A stretch of DNA of 64,000 bases from Xiphophorus maculatus (Eukaryota; Chordata; Actinopteri; Cyprinodontiformes; Poeciliidae), in the NCBI RefSeq assembly GCF_002775205.1, contig NC_036462.1, positions 27,593,084 through 27,657,083 of the forward strand, given 5' to 3'. Positions 36,689-51,600 of this stretch are shown here, piece by piece (positions within the stretch are counted from its first letter, which is position 1; the number at the start of each line of letters is the position of its first letter). A program made the translations under genes and the position numbers. The notes under the pieces are model-generated. The model made no database searches and was not told where the DNA came from. It was given only the letters and a program-made list of their open reading frames with translations.

Positions 36689-39600
36689 ATGTGTGGAAGA
36701 ACTGCGTGCACCCTAGCTCCGGACGAGGTGAGCCGAGCCTGCTCGTACAGAAACCGGGGCGGACAGCGGAGACAGCCCCGCTGGAGGGATGGAGACGCGG
36801 ACAAATACAGACCCTCCTACAACAAGAGTCCCCAGTCCATGAGTCCGGTTCTGGTGTCGCACAGACATTTCGACAAGGTGACTTCAGCTTTAGTGAAAGT
36901 GGATATTCGTGTAGCGTTTACAGTTGCGCTAAACGTTACACGGACTTTTTCTAACAAGCTGGCCCATTGTTTCCCTCAGCTGAACGGTACCGAGTCAGAT
37001 AACTTTTGGTTCCCACCTTTAAATGATTCCGAGCCTGTGCTTTTTACCTCACTTTATTTGAGTTTAAAATAAAAGTTGAATAGACTGCGTTTTGTGATCA
37101 TTTATTGTTTGCAAATTCAGTAAAAATTTTAATCAAGTTATATAAGCTACTTATATATAAGTAGCTTCTGAGCGTTTTTCCAAAGCATATTTGAATAAGT
37201 AGTGCATCTGAAGGAACTTTTGCGTGAAAGTTTTAGTTTTAGATATAATGTGTCCATAAATATGACTGTCCTTTGGATTTTTGAGTACTTTGTTGTGTTT
37301 TATTTATATTTTATGTGGTACACCATCACAAAGTGGTGGATAATTGGAAAATGTGAAGAAAAAATATATAAATGTTGAGCTAAAAAAGTGACATGTATTC
37401 AGCTCACTTGAGTTGAATACATCTAGAGATATACTGTATGTATGTATTTTTATAAGCATTCCTCTTTTCAAATTAGCTCAAACTCTGTCAGTATCTATCC
37501 AGACATTTCTTTTCATCTCTCAATTGCATTTAGATCTGAACAATAATATTAATATATGCTTTGAGTATGCTAAGCCGTCCCGATGGTGAGGGCTGTCCTA
37601 CCAGAAGGTGCTGATTTATGTCCTCCCTAGGCTGCTCCAGTGGATGAATGTGTTTTGGCCTCAATGCGTTGGGGTCTCATACCCGCCTGGTTCAAGGAGA
37701 GTGACCCCAGCAAGATGCAGTACAGCACCAGCAACTGCCGCAGCGAAAACATTCTCGAGAAAAAGTCCTACAAGGTGTGCACTTCAGTGGAAGTCATCCT
37801 TTTCTGTGTTTTGTCGTCCTTTTGTTTTAAGCTTGCCATCCTGACCTCTTTTCAAAGGACCCCCTGCTGAAGGGACAGCGCTGCGTCATCATGGCTGATG
37901 GATTTTACGAGTGGCGGAGGGTGGACAAGGAGAAGCAGCCTTTCTTCATCTACTTTCCTCAGAAAAATGGCCCGAGCCAGGAGCGGAAAGAGGACCAGCA
38001 GCAGGACGTCACGTCTTCAACTCGCAATACAGTCATGTCAGAGAGAGGGGAAATCTCGCATGACCTGGCAGAGGTTTGCATTATGTTCTGTTGGAATAAG
38101 AGTACTTCAAATTATTTATCTATCTAGAACAAAATTGCAGAAATCGTTGGAAATCATAGTGTGAGGCAGATGGGTTTTCATTTTGGAAACAAAATGTAAT
38201 TTGAAAGGAAAGTGAAGCTGAGTGGAGCGGGTGGAGGTTGCTGACGATGGCCGGAGTGTTTGACTGCTGGACACCACCAGGCGGTGGAGAAGCTCTTTAC
38301 TCCTACAGCGTTATCACTGTGAACGCTTCCCCGAACCTCCAAAGCATTCACGACAGGTTAGTAGTGGCTGCAGTTTTTCTCTTTTTTTGTATGCAACAAA
38401 AAGAAAGGTTCCTACACTGTCTTGAAACGTAAAAAAAATGTTTTTTTTAGTGTTTTGAGGAACAAAAATGATAGAATAGTGGATAGAAAATTATTCGGGT
38501 TTCAGAGTCTTCTCCATTTTATTTAAAAAAAATGGAAGATTTGGATTTCTATAAAAGAAACTAGAAAATTTCGGAAGAAATTTAGCCGGGGCCTGCCAAG
38601 GCGCGCCCGTCGGGCATGGGCCCGGCGTCGTCGCGCCACAAATCGGCGTCGACGCCAAAGGACGCCGCGACGTGATCAGTGGCACGCGGAGAACCGCAAG
38701 AACGTTAAGCGAGGCGGACGTGCACCGTTCGGTACGATTTAAAATGTTGTCAAGGCTTTTATTTTGGAAGTTTTGTTAACCTTCATTTCAAAGGGCCAAA
38801 CTAATCCCATGCGTAATAGTCCTTGGGTTAAAATAGTTATATAATGCTCAAAACACAAGTAGCTGATGTAAAAATATTCAAGGCTTTTATTTTGAAATTT
38901 TCAGTATGCTTCATTTCAAAGGGCCAAACTAATACCACGTGTAACAGTGCTTTGGATGAAAAAGTCAAATAAAGCCAAAAAGAGCAATTACGTCATGTAA
39001 AATTATTCAAGGCTTTTATTTTGAAATTTTCAGAATGCTTCATTTCAAAGGGCCAAACTAATACCACGTGTAACAGTGCTTTGGATGAAAAAGTCAAATA
39101 AAGCCAAAAAGAGCAATTACCTGATGTAAAAATATTCAAGGCTTTTATTTTGAAATTATTATTATGCTCCATTTTAAAGTTCCAAACTAATCCCATGTGT
39201 AACAGTGCTTTGGATGAAAAAGTCATATAAAGCCAAAAACAGCAATTACCTGATGTAAAAATATTCAAGGCTTTTATTTTGAAATTTTCAGTATGCTTCA
39301 TTTCAAAGTTCCAAAGTAATCCCATGTGTAACAGTGCTTTGGATGAAAACGTCAAATAAAGCCAAAAACAGCAATTACCTGATGTAAAAATATTCAAGGC
39401 TTTTATTTTGAAATTATTATTATGCTCCATTTTAAAGTTCCGAACTAATCCCATGTGTAACATTGCTTTGGATGAAAAAGTCATATACGGCCAAAAAGAG
39501 CAATTACTTCATGTAAAATATTCAAGGCTTTTATTTTGAAATTTTCAGTATGCTTCATTTTAAAGTTCTGAACTAATACCACGTGTAAGAGTGCTTTGGA

Positions 39601-42600
39601 TGAAAAAGTCAAATAAAGCCAAAAAGAGCAATTACGTCATGTAAAAATATTCAAGGCTTTTATTTTGAAACTTTTGTTAAGCTTCATTTCAAAGGGCCAA
39701 ACTAATACCACGTGTAACAGTGCTTTGGATGAAAAAGTCAAATAAAGCCAAAAAGAGCAATTACATGATGTAAAAATATTCAAGGCTTTAATTTTGAAAT
39801 TTTTGTTAATATTCATTTCAAAGGGCCAAACTAATACCATGTGTAACAGTGCTTTGGATGAAAAAGTCAAATAAAGCCAAAAAGAGCAATTACGTCATGT
39901 AAAAATATTCAAGGCTTTTATTTTGAAATTTGCAGGATGCTTCATTTCAAAGGGCCAAACTAATCCCATGCGTAATAGTCCTTCGGTTAAAATAGTTATA
40001 TAATGCTCAAAACACAAGTAGCTGATGTAAAAATATTCAAGGCTTTTATTTTGAAATTTTTGTTAAGCTTCATTTTAAAGGGCCAAACTAATACCATGTG
40101 TAACAGTGCTTTGGATGAAAAAGTCAAATAAAGCCAAAAAAGAGCAATTACGTCATGTAAAAATATTCAGGGCTTTTATTGTGAAATTTTCAATATGCTT
40201 AATTTTAAAGTGTAAAACTAATCCCATGTGTAACAGTTACTGAGTTAAATCAGTTATATACAGCCCAAAGCAGCAAGTAGTTGTAAAGGCCAGTTCTCAG
40301 TCCTGATCTGTTTCAACTGAGGATAGATAGAACTACAACGATGCGTATTCGTAGTCCTAACCAGCAGCCAATAGCCTCTTGAGTTCCGTTGCTATGGCAA
40401 ATAATGGTCTCAGCAGGTGTGAGCTCTGAGCTGTGAGCTCTCAAACACACAAGTGTGTTTGAGCAAACACACTTTACTGAAAAAAAGCATTGGAAACAAA
40501 TCCTTCTTGTTCGGGAACCGTAATACATATTCGAAAAGCGTTTTAAGCGTATGACAGTTCAATGTGTCTTCTGCGATAGTCCCGAGATTCATATCTGTAC
40601 CTCACTCAGAGCATTTACAGTGATGAGAGAAAGAAATGTTGTGCCCAGATATGAACCGAGGTCGGCTGTCACTCTAATATGAGCAAAAATGAGAAACTTT
40701 GGGTCGCTTAGAGGCAAATTGTGGACAAACCATAACTGGTATCGACGAGCCGTCTTCACTTTCGAAGAGATCACAGACGTATCTACAAAATGAAATTTGA
40801 ATGGCATTTCTAGGTGAATTTGTGACGACACAGCAAATCCTCAAAAATAGGGTATTTCTAGGATTTTTCCCATTGAGTTATAATGGGGTTTTTTTCGTAG
40901 TTTTTTGCGAATTATGTCGCCATGTTAATCCCGAATCCCACCAAAAGTAATAGCTGGAATGGCGTGAATTTTCTGCACGTTTTGATACCTCTTTTGTAGG
41001 TGTGCACGCAGCGGTATGAGCCGCATTAACGGTTACGGATGAAAAATAAAGAATAACTAGAAAAACAAAATTTCTGAAGAAATTTAGCCGGGGCCTGCCA
41101 AGGCGCGCCCGTGGGGTATGGGCCCGGCGTCGTCACGCTACAAATTGGCATCGACGCTAAAGAACGCCGCAACGTAATCAGTGGCACGCGGAGAATCGCA
41201 AGAACATAAAGTAAGGCGGACGTGCACCATTCAGTATGATTTAAAATTTTTGTCAAGGCTTTTATTTTGGAAGTTTTGTTAAACTTCATTTCAAAGGGCC
41301 AAACTAATCCCATGCGTAATAGTCATTGGGTTAAATCAGTTATATAATGCTCAACAGAGCAATTATCTGATTTAAAAATATTCAAGGCTTTTATTTTGAA
41401 ATTTGCAGTATGCTTCATTTCAGAGGGCCAAACTATTCCATTGTGTAACAGTGCTTTGGATAAAAAAGTCACATAAAGCCAAAAAGCGCAATTACCTGAT
41501 GTAAAAATATTCAAGGCTTTTATTTTGAAATTATTATTATGCTCCATTTGAAAGTTCCGAACTAATCCCATGTGTAACAGTGCTTTGGATGAAAAAGTCA
41601 TACAAAGCCAAAAACAGCAATTACATGATGTAAAAATATTCAAGGCTTTTATTTTGAAATTATTATTATGCTCCATTTTAAAGTTCCGAACTAATCCCAT
41701 GTGTAACAGTGCTTTGGATGAAAAAGTCATATACGGCCAAAAACAGCAATTACCTGATGTAAAAATATTCAAGGCTTTTATTTTGAAATTATTGTTATGC
41801 TCCATTTTAAAGTTCCGAACTAATCCCATGTGTAACAGTGCTTTGGATGAAAAAGTCATACAAAGCCAAAAACAGCAATTACATGATGTAAAAATATTCA
41901 AGGCTTTTATTTTGAAATTATTATTATGCTCCATTTTAAAGTTCCGAACTAATCCCATGTGTAACAGTGCTTTGGATGAAAAAGTCATACAAAGCCAAAA
42001 ACAGCAATTACATGATGTAAAAATATTCAAGGCTTTTATTTTGAAATTATTATTATGCTCCATTTTAAAGTTCCGAACTAATCCCATGTGTAACAGTGCT
42101 TTGGATGAAAAAGTCATATAAAGCCAAAAAGAGCAATTACATGATGTAAAAATATTCAAGGCTTTTATTTTGAAATTATTATTATGCTCCATTTTAAAGT
42201 TCCGAACGAATCCCATGTGTAACAGTGCTTTGGATGAAAAAGTCATACAAAGCCAAAAAGAGCAATTACATGATGTAAAAATATTCAAGGCTTTTATTTT
42301 GAAATTTTCAGTATGCTTCATTTCAGAGGGCCAAACTATTCCATTGTGTAACAGTGCTTTGGATAAAAAAGTCACATAAAGCCAAAAAGCGCAATTACCT
42401 GATGTAAAAATATTCAAGGCTTTTATTTTGAAATTATTATTATGCTCCATGTTAAAGTTCCGAAGTAATCCCATGTGTAACAGTGCTTTGGATGAAAAAG
42501 TCATATACGGCCAAAAACAGCAATTACCTGATGTAAAAATATTCAAGGCTTTTATTTTGAAATTATTATTATGCTCCATTTTAAAGTTCCGAACTAATCC

Positions 42601-45600
42601 CATGTGTAACATTGCTTTGGATGAAAAAGTCATATACGGCCAAAAAGAGCAATTACGTCATGTAAAATATTCAAGGCTTTTATTTTGAAATTTTCAGTAT
42701 GCTTAATTTTAAAGTTCCAAAATAATCCCATGTGTAACAGTTACTGAGTTAAATCAGTTATATACAGCCCATAGCAGCGGGTAGTTCTAAAGGCCAGTTC
42801 TCAGTCCTGATCTGTTTCAACTGAGGATAGATAGAACTACAATGATGCGTATTTGTAGTCCAAATCAGCAGCCAATAGCCTCTTGAGATCCGTTGCTATG
42901 TTAAATAAGTTTCACACCAAGGTGTGAAGTGTTAGTGAAACAGCCTGAGAGCCTCAGAAAATCCTGTCGCATGACTTTGCTCTGAAGCACCGTGACAGAA
43001 AACCGTACGGTCTAGATAAATTTCGAAAACATTTTACCGGAGCAGACAGGCGTATCAATGTCAGGACCGATTTTGATACAAATCGTGCGATATTTGTGGC
43101 CGTGATGGCGATTTCAAAATTATTTTGGGCTCAAAAAACCTCTTCATTTCTCACTCTAGCCGAGATGGGCTGTCACTCTAATTTTAGAAAAAATGAGAAA
43201 CTTTGGGTCGCTTAGAGGCAAATTGTGGACAAACCGTAACTGGTATCGACGAGCCGTCTTCACTTTCGAAGAGATCACAGACGTATCTACAAAATGAAAT
43301 TTGAATGGCATTTCTAGGTGAATTTGTGACGACACAGAAAATCCTCAAAAATAGGGTATTTCTAGGATTTTTCCCATTGACTTATAATGGGGTTTTTTTC
43401 GTAGTTTTTTGCGAATTATGTCGCCACGTTAAGCCCAAATCCCACCAGAAGTAATAGCTGGAATGGCGTGAATTTTCTGCACGTTTTGATACCTCATTTG
43501 TAGGTGTGCACCCAGCGGTATGAGCCGCATTAACGGTTACGGAAGAAAAATAAAGAATAAAGAAACACTTTCTCCGACAATAGCAATAGGTTCCTGCCAT
43601 TGCTTTGCATGGCAGGCCCCAACTAGAAAATTTCGGAAGAAATTTAGACGGGGCCTGCCGAGGCGCGCCCGTGGGGTTCGGGCCCGGCGTCGTCGCGCCA
43701 CAAATCGGCGTCGACGCCAAAGGACGCCGCGACGTCACCAGTGGCACGCGGAGAGCCGCAAGAACGTTAAGCGAGGCGGACGTGCACCGTTCGGTACGAT
43801 TTAAAATGTTGTCGAGGCTTTTATTTTGGAAGTTTCAGTATGCTTCATTTCAAAGGGCCAAACTAATCCCATGCGTAATAGTCCTTGGGTTAAAATAGTT
43901 ATATAATGCTCAAAACACAAGTAGCTGATGTAAAAGTATTCAAGGCTTTTATTTTGAAATTTTCAGTATGCTTCATTTTAAAGTTCTGAACTAATACCAC
44001 GTGTAAGAGTGCTTTGGATGAAAAAGTCAAATAAAGCCAAAAAGAGCAATTACGTCATGTAAAAATATTCAAGGCTTTGATTTTGAAATTTTCTGTATGC
44101 TTCATTTCAAAGGGCCAAACTAATACCATGTGTAACAGTGCTTTGGATGAAAAAGTCAAATGAAGCCAAAAAGAGCAATTACATGATGTAAAAATATTCA
44201 AGGCTTTTATTTTGAAATTATTATTATGCTCCATTTTAAAGTTCCAAACTAATCCCATGTGTAATAGTCATTGGGTTAAATCAGTTATTTATTGCTCAAA
44301 AGAGCAATTATCTGATGTAAAATATGTCAAGACTTTTATTTTGGAATTTTTGTTAAACTTCAATTCAAAGGTCCAAACTAATTCCATGTATAACAGTCAT
44401 TGGGTTAAATCAGTTATATAATGCTGAAAACGCAAGTAGTTAGCAAAATGCTAATGTTAGCATCATTGCTGTCACTAGCATGTGGGACATCACTAGGATG
44501 TTCTCTATAATGGACTTACTCCATTCAGTATACTAAACATGGCTAATAAGTCCAATAAATAGCTAATAGCTTATTTAAGCTAAAATGCTAATGCTAATGA
44601 ACTGCCTTGCTGTGCAAGGCAGTTCCCTAACCTGAGAGAAACAGATAATGCAGAATAATATTATTGCACTGCCTGCGGCGGTGCACTAACCTCAGGGGCA
44701 TGTTGAGGCTTTTATTTTGAAATTTCAGTATGCTTCATTTTAAAGTTCTGAACTAATACCACGTGTAAGAGTGCTTTGGATGAAAAAGTCAAATAAAGTC
44801 AAAAAGAGCAATTACGTCATGTAAAAATATTCAAGGCTTTTATTTTGAAATTTTTAGTATGCTTCATTATAAAGTTCTGAACTAATACCATGTGTAACAG
44901 TGCTTTGGATGAAAAAGTCAAATAAAGCCAAAAAGAGCAATTACGTCATGTAAAATTATTCAAGGCTTTTATTTTGAAATTTTCAGTATGCTTCATTTCA
45001 AAGGGCCAAACTAATACCACGTGTAACAGTGCTTTGGATGAAAAAGTCAAATAAAGCCAAAAACAGCAATTACCTGATGTAAAAATATTCAAGGCTTTTA
45101 TTTTGAAATTATTATGCTCCATTTTAAAGTTCCAAACTAATCCCATGTGTAACAGTGCTTTGGATGAATAAGTCATATAAAGCCAAAAACAGCAATTACC
45201 TGATGTAAAAATATTCAAGGCTTTTATTTTGAAATTATTATTATTCTCCATTTTAAAGTTCCAAAGTAATCCCATGTGTAACAGTGCTTTGGATGAAAAC
45301 GTCAAATAAAGCCAAAAACAGCAATTACCTGATGTAAAAATATTCAAGGCTTTTATTTTGAAATTATTATTCTCCATTTTAAAGTTCCAAACTAATCCCA
45401 TGTGTAACATTGCTTTGGATGAAAAAGTCAGATACGGCCAAAAAAAGCAATTACCTGATGTAAAAATATTCAAGGCTTTTATTTTGAAATTATTATTATT
45501 CTCCATTTTAAAGTTCCAAAGTAATCCCATGTGTAACAGTGCTTTGGATGAAAACGTCAAATAAAGCCAAAAACAGCAATTACCTGATGTAAAAATATTC

Positions 45601-48600
45601 AAGGCTTTTATTTTGAAAATATTATTCTCCATTTTAAAGTTCCAAACTAATCCCATGTGTAACATTGCTTTGGATGAAAAAGTCATATACGGCCAAAAAA
45701 AGCAATTACCTGATGTGAAAATATTCAAGGCTTTTATTTTGAAATTATTATTCTCCATTTTAAAGTTCCAAAGTAATCCCATGTGTAACAGTGCTTTGGA
45801 TGAAAACGTCAAATAAAGCCAAAAACAGCAATTACCTGATGTAAAAATATTCAAGGCTTTTATTTTGAAATTATTATTATGCTCCATTTTAAAGTTCCAA
45901 ACTAATCCCATGTGTAACAGTTACTGAGTTAAATCAGTTATATACAGCCCATAGCAGCAGTAGTTCTAAAGGCCAGTTCTCAGTCCTGATCTGTTTCAAC
46001 TGAGGATAGATAGAACTACAGTGATGCGTATTCGTAGTCCTAACCAGCAGCCAATAGCCTCTTGAGTTCCGTTGCTATGGCAAATAATGGTCTCAGCAGG
46101 TGTGAGCTCTGAGCTGTGAGCTCTCAAACACACAAGTGTGTTTGAGCAAACACACTTTACTGAAAAAAAGCATTGGAAACAAATCCTTCTTGTTCGGGAA
46201 CCGTAATACATATTCGAAAAGCGTTTCGAGCGTATGACAGTTCAATGTGTCTTCTGCGATAGTCCCGAGATTCATATCTGTACCTCACTCAGAGCATTTA
46301 CAGCGATGAGAGAAAGAAATGTTGTGCCCAGATATGAACCGAGATGGGCTGTCACTGTAATTTCAGCAAAAATGAGAAAGTTTGGGTCGCTTAGAGGCAA
46401 ATTGTGGACAAACCGTAACTGGTATCGACGAGCCGTCTTCACTTTCGAAGAGATCACAGACGTATCTACAAAATGAAATTTGAATGGCATTTCTAGGTGA
46501 ATTTGTGACGACACAGCAAATCCTCAAAAATAGGGTATTTCTAGGATTTTTCCCATTGAGTTATAATGGGGTTTTTTTCGCAGTTTTTTGCGAATTATGT
46601 CGCCACGTTAAGCCCAAATCCCACCAAAAATAATAGCTCCAATGGCGTGAATTTTCTGCACGTTTTGATACCTCATTTGTAGGTGTGCACCCAGCGGTAT
46701 GAGCCGCATTAACGGTTACGGAAGAAAAATAAAGTTCTATAATAATAATAATAATACTAGAAAATTTCGGAAGAAATTTAGCCGGGGCCTGCCAAGGCGC
46801 GCCCGTGGGGTTCGGGCCCGGCGTCGTCACGCCACAAATCGGCATCGACGCCAAAGAACGCCGCAACGTAATCAATGGCACGCGGAGAACCGCAAGAACG
46901 TTAAGCGAGGCGGACGTGCACCATTCAGTACGATTTAAAATTTTTGTCAAGGCTTTTATTTTGGAAGTTTTGTTAAACTTCATTTTAAAGTTCCGAACTA
47001 ATACCATGTGTAACAGTGCTTTGGATGAAAAAGTCATACAAAGCCAAAAACAGCAATTGCATGATGTAAAAATATTCAAGGCTTTTATTCTGAAATTTTC
47101 AGTATGCTCCATTTTAAAGTTCCGAACGAATCCCATGTGTAACAGTGCTTTGGATAAAAAAGTCACATAAAGCCAAAAAGCGCAATTACCTGATGTAAAA
47201 ATATGCAAGGCTTTTATTTTGAAATTATTATTATGCTCCATTTTAAAGTTCCGAACTAATCCCATGTGTAACAGTGCTTTGGATGAAAAAGTCACATAAA
47301 GCCAAAAAGCGCAATTACCTGATGTAAAAATATTCAAGGCTTTTATTTTGAAATTATTATTATGCTCCATTTTAAAGTTCCGAACAAATCCCATGTGTAA
47401 CAGTGCTTTGGATGAAAAAGTCATATACGGCCAAAAAGAGCAATTACATGACGTAAAAATATTCAAGGCTTTTATTTTGAAATTTTCAGTATGCTTCATT
47501 TCAGAGGGCCAAACTATTCCATTGTGTAACAGTGCTTTGGATAAAAAAGTCACATAAAGCCAAAAAGCGCAATTACCTGATGTAAAAATATTCAAGGCTT
47601 TTATTTTGAAATTATTATTATGCTCCATTTTAAAGTTCCGAACTAATCCCATGTGTAACATTGCTTTGGATGAAAAAGTCAAATAAAGCTCAAAAGAGCA
47701 ATTACATGATGTAAAAATATTCAAGGCTTTTATTTTGAAATTTTTGTTAAGCTTCATTTTAAAGTTCAAAACTAATCCCATGTGTAACAGTGCTTTGGAT
47801 GAAAACGTCATATACGGCCAAAAAAAGCAATTACATTATGTAAAAATATTCAAGGCTTTTATTTTGAAATTATTATTATGCTCCATTTTAAAGTTCCGAA
47901 CTAATCCCATGTGTAACATTGCTTTGGATGAAAAAGTCATATACGGCCAAAAAGAGCAATTACGTCATGTAAAATATTCAAGGCTTTTATTTTGAAATTT
48001 TCAGTATGCTTAATTTTAAATTTCCAAACTAATCCCATGTGTAACAGTGCTTTGGATGGAAAAGTCAAATAAAGCCAAAAAGAGCAATTACGTCATGTAA
48101 AAATATTCAGGGCTTTTATTTTGAAATTTTCAATATGCTTAATTTTAAAGTTCCAAACTAATCCCATGTGTAACAGTTACTGAGTTAAATCAGTTATATA
48201 CAGCCCATAGCAGCAAGTAGTTCTAAAGGCCAGTTCTCAGTCCTGATCTGTTTCAACTGAGGATAGATAGAACTACAGCGATGCGTATTTGTAGTCCAAA
48301 TCAGCAGCCAATAGCCTCTTGAGATCCGTTGCTATGTTAAATAAGTTTCACACCAAGGTGTGAAGTGTTAGTGAAACAGCCTGAGAGCCTCAGAAAATCC
48401 TGTCGCATGACTTTGCTCTGAAGCACCGTGACAGAAAACCGTACGGTCTAGATAAATTTCGAAAACATTTTACCGGAGCAGACAGGCGTATCAATGTGAG
48501 GACCGATTTTGATACTAATCGTGCGATATTTGTGGGCGTGATGGCGATTTCAAAAATGATTTGGGCTGAAAAAGTTGTCTTGATCTCTCACTCTAATCAG

Positions 48601-51600
48601 CGAGAGAAGCACTCTAACTTTAGGAAAAATGAGAAACTTTGGGTCGCTTAGAGACAAATTGTGGACAAACCGTAACTGGTATCGACGAGCCGTCTTCACT
48701 TTCGAAGAGATCACAGACGTATCTACAAAATGAAATTTGAATGGCATTTCTAGGTGAATTTGTGACGACACAGAAAATCCTCAAAAATAGGGTATTTCTA
48801 GGATTTTTCCCATTGACTTATAATGGGTTTTTTTTCGTAGTTTTTTGCGAATTATGTCGCCACGTTAACCCCAAATCCCACCAAAAATAATAGCTCCAAT
48901 GGCGTGAATTTTCTGCACATTTTGATACCTCATTTGTAGGTGTGCACCCAGCGGTATGAGCCGCATTAACGGTGACGGAAGAAAAATAAAGAAGAAACTT
49001 AAAGAGACGCTTCTCTCCGACAATAGTAATAGGTTCCTGCCATTGCTTTGCATGGCAGGCCCCAATTAAAGAGACGCTTCTCTCCGACAATAGTAATAGG
49101 TTCCTGCCATTGCTTTGCATGGCAGGCCCCAATAATATTAAAGAGACGCTTCTCTCCGACAATAGTAATAGGTTCCTGCCATTGCTTTGCATGGCAGGCC
49201 CCAACTAGAAAATTTCGGAAGAAATTTAGCCGGGGCCTGCCAAGGCGCGCCCGTGGGGTTCGGGCCCGGCGTCGTCACGCCACAAATCGGCATCGACGCC
49301 AAAGAACGCCGCAACGTAATCAATGGCACGCGGAGAACCGCAAGAACGTTAAGCGAGGCGGACGTGCACCATTCAGTACGATTTAAAATTTTTGTCAAGG
49401 CTTTTATTTTGGAAGTTTTGTTAAACTTCATTTTAAAGTTCCGAACTAATACCATGTGTAACAGTGCTTTGGATGAAAAAGTCATACAAAGCCAAAAACA
49501 GCAATTGCATGATGTAAAAATATTCAAGGCTTTTATTCTGAAATTTTCAGTATGCTCCATTTTAAAGTTCCGAACGAATCCCATGTGTAACAGTGCTTTG
49601 GATAAAAAAGTCACATAAAGCCAAAAAGCGCAATTACCTGATGTAAAAATATGCAAGGCTTTTATTTTGAAATTATTATTATGCTCCATTTTAAAGTTCC
49701 GAACTAATCCCATGTGTAACAGTGCTTTGGATGAAAAAGTCACATAAAGCCAAAAAGCGCAATTACCTGATGTAAAAATATTCAAGGCTTTTATTTTGAA
49801 ATTATTATTATGCTCCATTTTAAAGTTCCGAACAAATCCCATGTGTAACAGTGCTTTGGATGAAAAAGTCATATACGGCCAAAAAGAGCAATTACATGAC
49901 GTAAAAATATTCAAGGCTTTTATTTTGAAATTTTCAGTATGCTTCATTTCAGAGGGCCAAACTATTCCATTGTGTAACAGTGCTTTGGATAAAAAAGTCA
50001 CATAAAGCCAAAAAGCGCAATTACCTGATGTAAAAATATTCAAGGCTTTTATTTTGAAATTATTATTATGCTCCATTTTAAAGTTCCGAACTAATCCCAT
50101 GTGTAACATTGCTTTGGATGAAAAAGTCAAATAAAGCTCAAAAGAGCAATTACATGATGTAAAAATATTCAAGGCTTTTATTTTGAAATTTTTGTTAAGC
50201 TTCATTTTAAAGTTCAAAACTAATCCCATGTGTAACAGTGCTTTGGATGAAAACGTCATATACGGCCAAAAAAAGCAATTACATTATGTAAAAATATTCA
50301 AGGCTTTTATTTTGAAATTATTATTATGCTCCATTTTAAAGTTCCGAACTAATCCCATGTGTAACATTGCTTTGGATGAAAAAGTCATATACGGCCAAAA
50401 AGAGCAATTACGTCATGTAAAATATTCAAGGCTTTTATTTTGAAATTTTCAGTATGCTTAATTTTAAATTTCCAAACTAATCCCATGTGTAACAGTGCTT
50501 TGGATGGAAAAGTCAAATAAAGCCAAAAAGAGCAATTACGTCATGTAAAAATATTCAGGGCTTTTATTTTGAAATTTTCAATATGCTTAATTTTAAAGTT
50601 CCAAACTAATCCCATGTGTAACAGTTACTGAGTTAAATCAGTTATATACAGCCCATAGCAGCAAGTAGTTCTAAAGGCCAGTTCTCAGTCCTGATCTGTT
50701 TCAACTGAGGATAGATAGAACTACAGCGATGCGTATTTGTAGTCCAAATCAGCAGCCAATAGCCTCTTGAGATCCGTTGCTATGTTAAATAAGTTTCACA
50801 CCAAGGTGTGAAGTGTTAGTGAAACAGCCTGAGAGCCTCAGAAAATCCTGTCGCATGACTTTGCTCTGAAGCACCGTGACAGAAAACCGTACGGTCTAGA
50901 TAAATTTCGAAAACATTTTACCGGAGCAGACAGGCGTATCAATGTGAGGACCGATTTTGATACTAATCGTGCGATATTTGTGGGCGTGATGGCGATTTCA
51001 AAAATGATTTGGGCTGAAAAAGTTGTCTTGATCTCTCACTCTAATCAGCGAGAGAAGCACTCTAACTTTAGGAAAAATGAGAAACTTTGGGTCGCTTAGA
51101 GACAAATTGTGGACAAACCGTAACTGGTATCGACGAGCCGTCTTCACTTTCGAAGAGATCACAGACGTATCTACAAAATGAAATTTGAATGGCATTTCTA
51201 GGTGAATTTGTGACGACACAGAAAATCCTCAAAAATAGGGTATTTCTAGGATTTTTCCCATTGACTTATAATGGGTTTTTTTTCGTAGTTTTTTGCGAAT
51301 TATGTCGCCACGTTAACCCCAAATCCCACCAAAAATAATAGCTCCAATGGCGTGAATTTTCTGCACATTTTGATACCTCATTTGTAGGTGTGCACCCAGC
51401 GGTATGAGCCGCATTAACGGTGACGGAAGAAAAATAAAGAAGAAACTTAAAGAGACGCTTCTCTCCGACAATAGTAATAGGTTCCTGCCATTGCTTTGCA
51501 TGGCAGGCCCCAACTAGAAAATTTCTGAAGAAATTTAGCCGGGGCCTGCCAAGGCGCGCCCGTCGGGCATGGGCCCGGCGTCGTCGCGCCACAAATCGGC

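Noticed and set aside
41323..42633. 436-codon minus-strand frame (and frames of 321-416 codons in other units) as a repeat protein gene
   Set aside because: They arise from a 129-base period divisible by three; both strands are open, frames run into head or tail sequence, and there are no family motifs or start context.
43613..43626. Hairpin followed by CCCCAACTAG as a classical Helitron 3' end (CTRR)
   Set aside because: CTAG also begins unit 1 (38561) and the 7221 copy without a preceding hairpin, and units 8 and 9 have CCCCAATAA after the hairpin, so CTAG belongs to the head of the next unit.
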